Shown here: positions 60,112 through 64,000 of the stretch, piece after piece
How positions within the stretch are numbered: position 1 is the first letter of the stretch
Layout of the letters: the number at the start of each line of letters is the position of its first letter
Source: Hydractinia symbiolongicarpus
Taxonomy: Eukaryota; Cnidaria; Hydrozoa; Anthoathecata; Hydractiniidae
Direction: 5' to 3'
Length of the DNA stretch: 64,000 nucleotides
Assembly: GCF_029227915.1 (NCBI RefSeq)
Contig: NC_079885.1
Coordinates: 15,511,001-15,575,000, forward strand
Notes under the pieces: generated by a model
What the model was told of the DNA's origin: nothing
Databases searched by the model: none
The model's input: only the letters and a program-made list of their open reading frames with translations
Made by a program: the position numbers and the translations under genes

Positions 60112-60561
60112 ATTGACTTTTTCACGTTACATTATTTATCATTACGACTGTGACGTATCTTTTTTACGAAATAGCCGCTGAGTAAATCAAGAAAGAGACA
60201 TGATTAGAAGTTGCTTTCCCTTCAAAACGGCTACGATCTGGCAGCAATAAATGCGCCAAGTCGCAAATGAATGGATTACGAGCGTCAGACAAAAAAAATG
60301 GCGATGTAGTTAATTTGCTAATTAACTTTGTCATATGAAAATTAAGTCTGAAAGTACCCTAGATTGCCTTCGTTGGAACTTTTTACCGGAAATCTTAAAG
60401 CGCATGGTTGTCGTAATTAATCGATAGCGCTTGAAATGAGCTTTCAAATGCACATAAACACGACCTATTTCGGATAATCCAGTCAAGAAATATGACCTTT
60501 AAAGTTTAAACCATTTTCGATGTAATGTGCTAATAAATCGTAGATATCTGCCCGTTTGTTT

Positions 60562-60680
60562 GTCTACGACCATACCACGATGAACACACCTGTTCTCGTC
60601 CGATCACGGAAGTTAAGCATCGTTGGGCCGGGATAGTACTTGGATGGGGGACCGCCTGGGAACTCCCGGTGTCGTAGGCT
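60562..60680 (+). rRNA. 5S rRNA, unit 107 (C63T)
   Basis: Copy of unit 105, 1138 bp away. Confidence 0.97.
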
Positions 60681-61130
60681 ATTGACTTTTTCACGTTACA
60701 TTATTTATCATTACGACTGTGACGTATCTTTTTTACGAAATAGCCGCTGAGTAAATCAAGAAAGAGACATGATTAGAAGTTGCTTTCCCTTCAAAACGGC
60801 TACGATCTGGCAGCAATAAATGCGCCAAGTCGCAAATGAATGGATTACGAGCGTCAGACAAAGAAAATGGCGATGTAGTAACTTTGCTAATTAACTTTGT
60901 CATATGAAAATTAAGTCGGAAAGCACCCTAGATTTCCTTCGTTGGAACTTTTTACGGGAAATCATAAAGCGCATGGTTGTCGTAATTAATGGATAGCGCT
61001 TGAAATGAGCTTTCAAATGCACATAAACACGACCTATTTCGAATGATCCAGTCAAGAAATATGACCTTTAAAGTTTGAACCATTTTCGATGTAATGTGCT
61101 AATAAATCGTAGATATCTGCCTGTTTGTTT

Positions 61131-61249
61131 GTCTACGACCATACCACGATGAACACACCTGTTCTCGTCCGATCACGGAAGTTAAGCATCGTCGGGCCGG
61201 GATAGTACTTGGATGGGGGACCGCCTGGGAACTCCCGGTGTCGTAGGCT
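61131..61249 (+). rRNA. 5S rRNA, unit 108 (consensus)
   Basis: Copy of unit 106 with the same two private spacer changes. Confidence 0.97.
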
Positions 61250-61699
61250 ATTGACTTTTTCACGTTACATTATTTATCATTACGACTGTGACGTATCTTT
61301 TTTACGAAATAGCCGCTGAGTAAATCAAGAAAGAGACATGATTAGAAGTTGCTTTCCCTTCAAAACGGCTACGATCTGGCAGCAATAAATGCGCCAAGTC
61401 GCAAATGAATGGATTACAAGCGTCAGACAAAGAAAATGGCGATGTAGTTACTTTGCTAATCAACTTTGTCATAATAAAATTAAGTCGGAAAGCACCCTAG
61501 ATTTCCTTCGTTGGAACTTTTGACCGGAAATCATAAAGCGCATTATTGTTGTCAAGAATCGATAGCGCTTAAAAAGAGCTATCAAACGCACATAAACACG
61601 ACCTATTTCGAATGATCCAGTCAAGAAATATGACCTTTAAAGTTTGAACCATTTTCGATGTAATGTGCTAATAAATCGTAGATATCTGCCCGTTTGTTT

Positions 61700-61818
61700 G
61701 TCTACGACCATACCACGATGAGCACACCTGTTCTCGTCCGATCACGGAAGTTAAGCATCGTCGGGCCGGGATAGTACTTGGATGGGGGACCGCCTGGGAA
61801 CTCCCGGTGTCGTAGGCT
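61700..61818 (+). rRNA. 5S rRNA, unit 109 (A23G)
   Basis: Loop B change only; upstream ctaatcaactttg. Equals unit 112, 1707 bp (three units) away. Confidence 0.97.
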
Positions 61819-62268
61819 ATTGACTTTTTCACGTTACATTATTTATCATTACGACTGTGACGTATCTTTTTTACGAAATAGCCGCTGAGTAAATCAAGAA
61901 AGAGACATGATTAGAAGTTGCTTTCCCTTCAAATCGGCTACGATCTGGCAGCAATAAATGCGCCAAGTCGCAAATGAATGGATTACGAGCGTCAGACAAA
62001 GAAAATGGCGATGTAGTAACTTTGCTAATTAACTTTGTCATATGAAAATTAAGTCGGAAAGCACCCTAGATTTCCTTCGTTGGAACTTTTTACCGGAAAT
62101 CATAAAGCGCATGGTTGTCGTAATTAATGGATAGCGCTTGAAATGAGCTTTCAAATGCACATAAAAACGACCTATTTCGGATGATCCAGTCAAGAAATAT
62201 GACCTTTAAAGTTTAAACCATTTTCGATGTAATGTGCTAATAAATCGTAGATATCTGCCCGTTTGTTT

Positions 62269-62387
62269 GTTTACGACCATACCACGATGAACTCACCTGT
62301 TCTCGTCCGATCACGGAAGTTAAGCATCGTCGGGCCGGGATAGTACTTGGATGGGGGACCGCCTGGGAACTCCCGGTGTCGTAGGCT
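62269..62387 (+). rRNA. 5S rRNA, unit 110 (C3T, A25T)
   Basis: A25T in loop B is private (gaactcacc). Confidence 0.96.
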
Positions 62388-62837
62388 ATTGACTTTTTCA
62401 CGTTACATTATTTATCATTACGACTGTGACGTATCTTTTTTACGAAATAGCCGCTGAGTAAATCAAGAAAGAGACATGATTAGAAGTTGCTTTCCCTTCA
62501 AAACGGCTACGATCTGGCAGCAATAAATGCGCCAAGTCGCAAATGAATGGATTACGAGCGTCAGACAAAAAAAATGGCGATGTAGTTAATTTGCTAATTA
62601 ACTTTGTCATATGAAAATTAAGTCTGAAAGTACCCTAGATTGCCTTCGTTGGAACTTTTTACCGGAAATCTTAAAGCGCATGGTTGTCGTAATTAATCGA
62701 TAGCGCTTGAAATGAGCTTTCAAATGCACATAAACACGACCTATTTCGGATAATCCAGTCAAGAAATATGACCTTTAAAGTTTAAACCATTTTCGATGTA
62801 ATGTGCTAATAAATCGTAGATATCTGCCCGTTTGTTT

Positions 62838-62956
62838 GTCTACGACCATACCACGATGAACACACCTGTTCTCGTCCGATCACGGAAGTTAAGCATCGTT
62901 GGGCCGGGATAGTACTTGGATGGGGGACCGCCTGGGAACTCCCGGTGTCGTAGGCT
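62838..62956 (+). rRNA. 5S rRNA, unit 111 (C63T)
   Basis: Bulge change only; the downstream spacer is of the gactgggacg/caatcttgctgc type seen in the central region. Confidence 0.97.
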
Positions 62957-63406
62957 ATTGACTTTTTCACGTTACATTATTTATCATTACGACTGGGACG
63001 TATCTTTTTTACGCAATAGCCGCTGAGTAAATCAAGAAAGAGACATGATTAGAAGTTGCTTTCCCTTCAAAACGGCTACAATCTTGCTGCAATAAATGCG
63101 CCACGTCGCAAATAAATGGATTACGAGCGTCAGACAAAGAAAATGGCGATGTAGTTACTTTGATAATCAACTTTGTCATAATAAAATTAAGTCGGAAAGC
63201 ACCCTAGATTTCCTTCGTTGGAACTTTTTACCGGAAATCATAAAGCGCATTATTGTTGTCAAGAATCGATATCGCTTAAAAAGAGCTGTCAAACGCACAT
63301 AAACACGACCTATTTCGAATGATCCAGTCAAGAAATATGACCTTTAAAGTTTGAACCATTTTCGATGTAATGTGCTAATAAATCGTAGATATCTGCCCGT
63401 TTGTTT

Positions 63407-63525
63407 GTCTACGACCATACCACGATGAGCACACCTGTTCTCGTCCGATCACGGAAGTTAAGCATCGTCGGGCCGGGATAGTACTTGGATGGGGGACCGC
63501 CTGGGAACTCCCGGTGTCGTAGGCT
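63407..63525 (+). rRNA. 5S rRNA, unit 112 (A23G)
   Basis: Same gene as unit 109; the spacer has gataatcaac and cgatatcgc (agcgct palindrome lost). Last complete copy. Confidence 0.97.
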
Positions 63526-63975
63526 ATTGACTTTTTCACGTTACATTATTTATCATTACGACTGTGACGTATCTTTTTTACGAAATAGCCGCTGAGTAAA
63601 TCAAGAAAGAGACATGATTAGAAGTTGCTTTCCCTTCAAAACGGCTACGATCTGGCAGCAATAAATGCGCCAAGTCGCAAATGAATGGATTACGAGCGTC
63701 AGACAAAGAAAATGGCGATGTAGTAACTTTGCTAATTAACTTTGTCATATGAAAATTAAGTCGGAAAGCACCCTAGATTTCCTTCGTTGGAACTTTTTAC
63801 CGGAAATCATAAAGCGCATGGTTGTCGTAATTAATGGATAGCGCTTGAAATGAGCTTTCAAATGCACATAAAAACGACCTATTTCGGATGATCCAGTCAA
63901 GAAATATGACCTTTAAAGTTTAAACCATTTTCGATGTAATGTGCTAATAAATCGTAGATATCTGCCCGTTTGTTT

Positions 63976-64000
63976 GTTTACGACCATACCACGATGAACA
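63976..64000 (+). rRNA. 5S rRNA, unit 113 (partial, 5' 25 nt; C3T)
   Basis: Only the first 25 bases are inside the window. The upstream spacer is of the cataaaaacgacc type that goes with C3T genes. The array continues beyond the edge. Confidence 0.9.

Larger units (their letters stand above)
59142..61417 (+). repeat. Two-unit tandem duplication (2 x 1138 bp)
   Basis: 59142-60279 is repeated as 60280-61417. Both copies hold a C63T unit and a consensus unit with private tttttacggg and gcctgttt changes. The right limit is gattacg versus gattaca at 60280/61418. Confidence 0.85.
1..64000 (+). repeat. Tandem array of 5S rDNA repeat units (112 complete, 1 partial)
   Basis: The whole window is a direct tandem repeat. 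The 5S start recurs from 268 to 63976 at intervals of 566-569 bp, 112 intervals averaging 568.8 bp, always on the + strand. Units differ by scattered substitutions and single-base indels, and blocks of 2 to 11 units share the same variants, so the array has higher-order structure. Neither end of the array is inside the window. Such clusters are the usual nuclear arrangement of animal 5S genes. Confidence 0.98.

Noticed and set aside
63096-63302. 68-codon plus-strand frame
   Set aside because: It is open only in this spacer because agcgct became atcgct and ttgctaat became ttgataat; all related spacers are closed.
1-64000. CRISPR array
   Set aside because: The repeat unit is about 569 bp with a conserved 5S gene and a conserved spacer; CRISPR arrays have short repeats with unrelated spacers.
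1-64000. Mobile element insertions or inverted units
   Set aside because: Spacing never leaves 566-569 bp and all genes are on the + strand, so no insertion or inversion fits in the window.

Overview
The window is one uninterrupted head-to-tail array of 5S ribosomal RNA genes: 112 complete copies and one cut by the right edge (63976-64000), all on the + strand. The repeat unit is 566-569 bp (mostly 569): a 119-nt 5S gene plus a spacer of about 450 bp. I found no protein-coding gene, tRNA, other rRNA, mobile element, CRISPR array or inversion. The RNA starts GTCTACGACC, ends GTCGTAGGCT, has a 9-bp terminal stem, the animal-type internal promoter and a T-run terminator just downstream. This points to nuclear DNA of an animal, probably an invertebrate. 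Parts of the sequence (for example the stretch around +31 to +56) remind me of sponge and cnidarian 5S, but I cannot place the species.

Units are numbered 1-113 from the left and gene positions +1 to +119 from the first G. The consensus gene is described at unit 26 (14482-14600). For the other units only differences from it are given, with their effect on the standard eukaryotic 5S fold: helix I 1-9/110-118; helix II 14-21/57-65 with C63 bulged; helix III 28-32/45-51; helix V 67-72/103-108; helix IV 78-86/91-98 closed by the loop at 87-90. Pairings were drawn by eye.

Layout. 1-22.7 kb (units 1-40) and 36.4-54.6 kb (units 65-96) are two collinear versions of the same super-array, with units gained or lost between them. 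Between them, 22.7-36.4 kb (units 41-64) holds an 11-unit block (26162-32417) followed by a 7-unit derivative (32418-36398) that lacks two separate two-unit stretches; two hybrid units mark the deletions. 54.6-64 kb (units 97-113) contains recent two-unit duplications. A five-unit block is tandemly repeated at 40.65-46.05 kb and a three-unit amplification lies at 16.49-18.20 kb.

Function. Every complete unit should be an independent RNA polymerase III gene, read from an internal A box/intermediate element/C box, with a TATA-like element near -30, a T5 terminator at +126 to +130 and a second T6 run at +168 to +173. Seventeen copies match the consensus exactly. Others carry substitutions that are neutral (C63T at the bulged base, in 32 copies), wobble-preserving (C3T, C106T, C112T) or structure-breaking (C57A+G61C, G69A, single-G deletions). 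The interest of the window lies in the history of unequal exchange and local homogenisation recorded by these variants.
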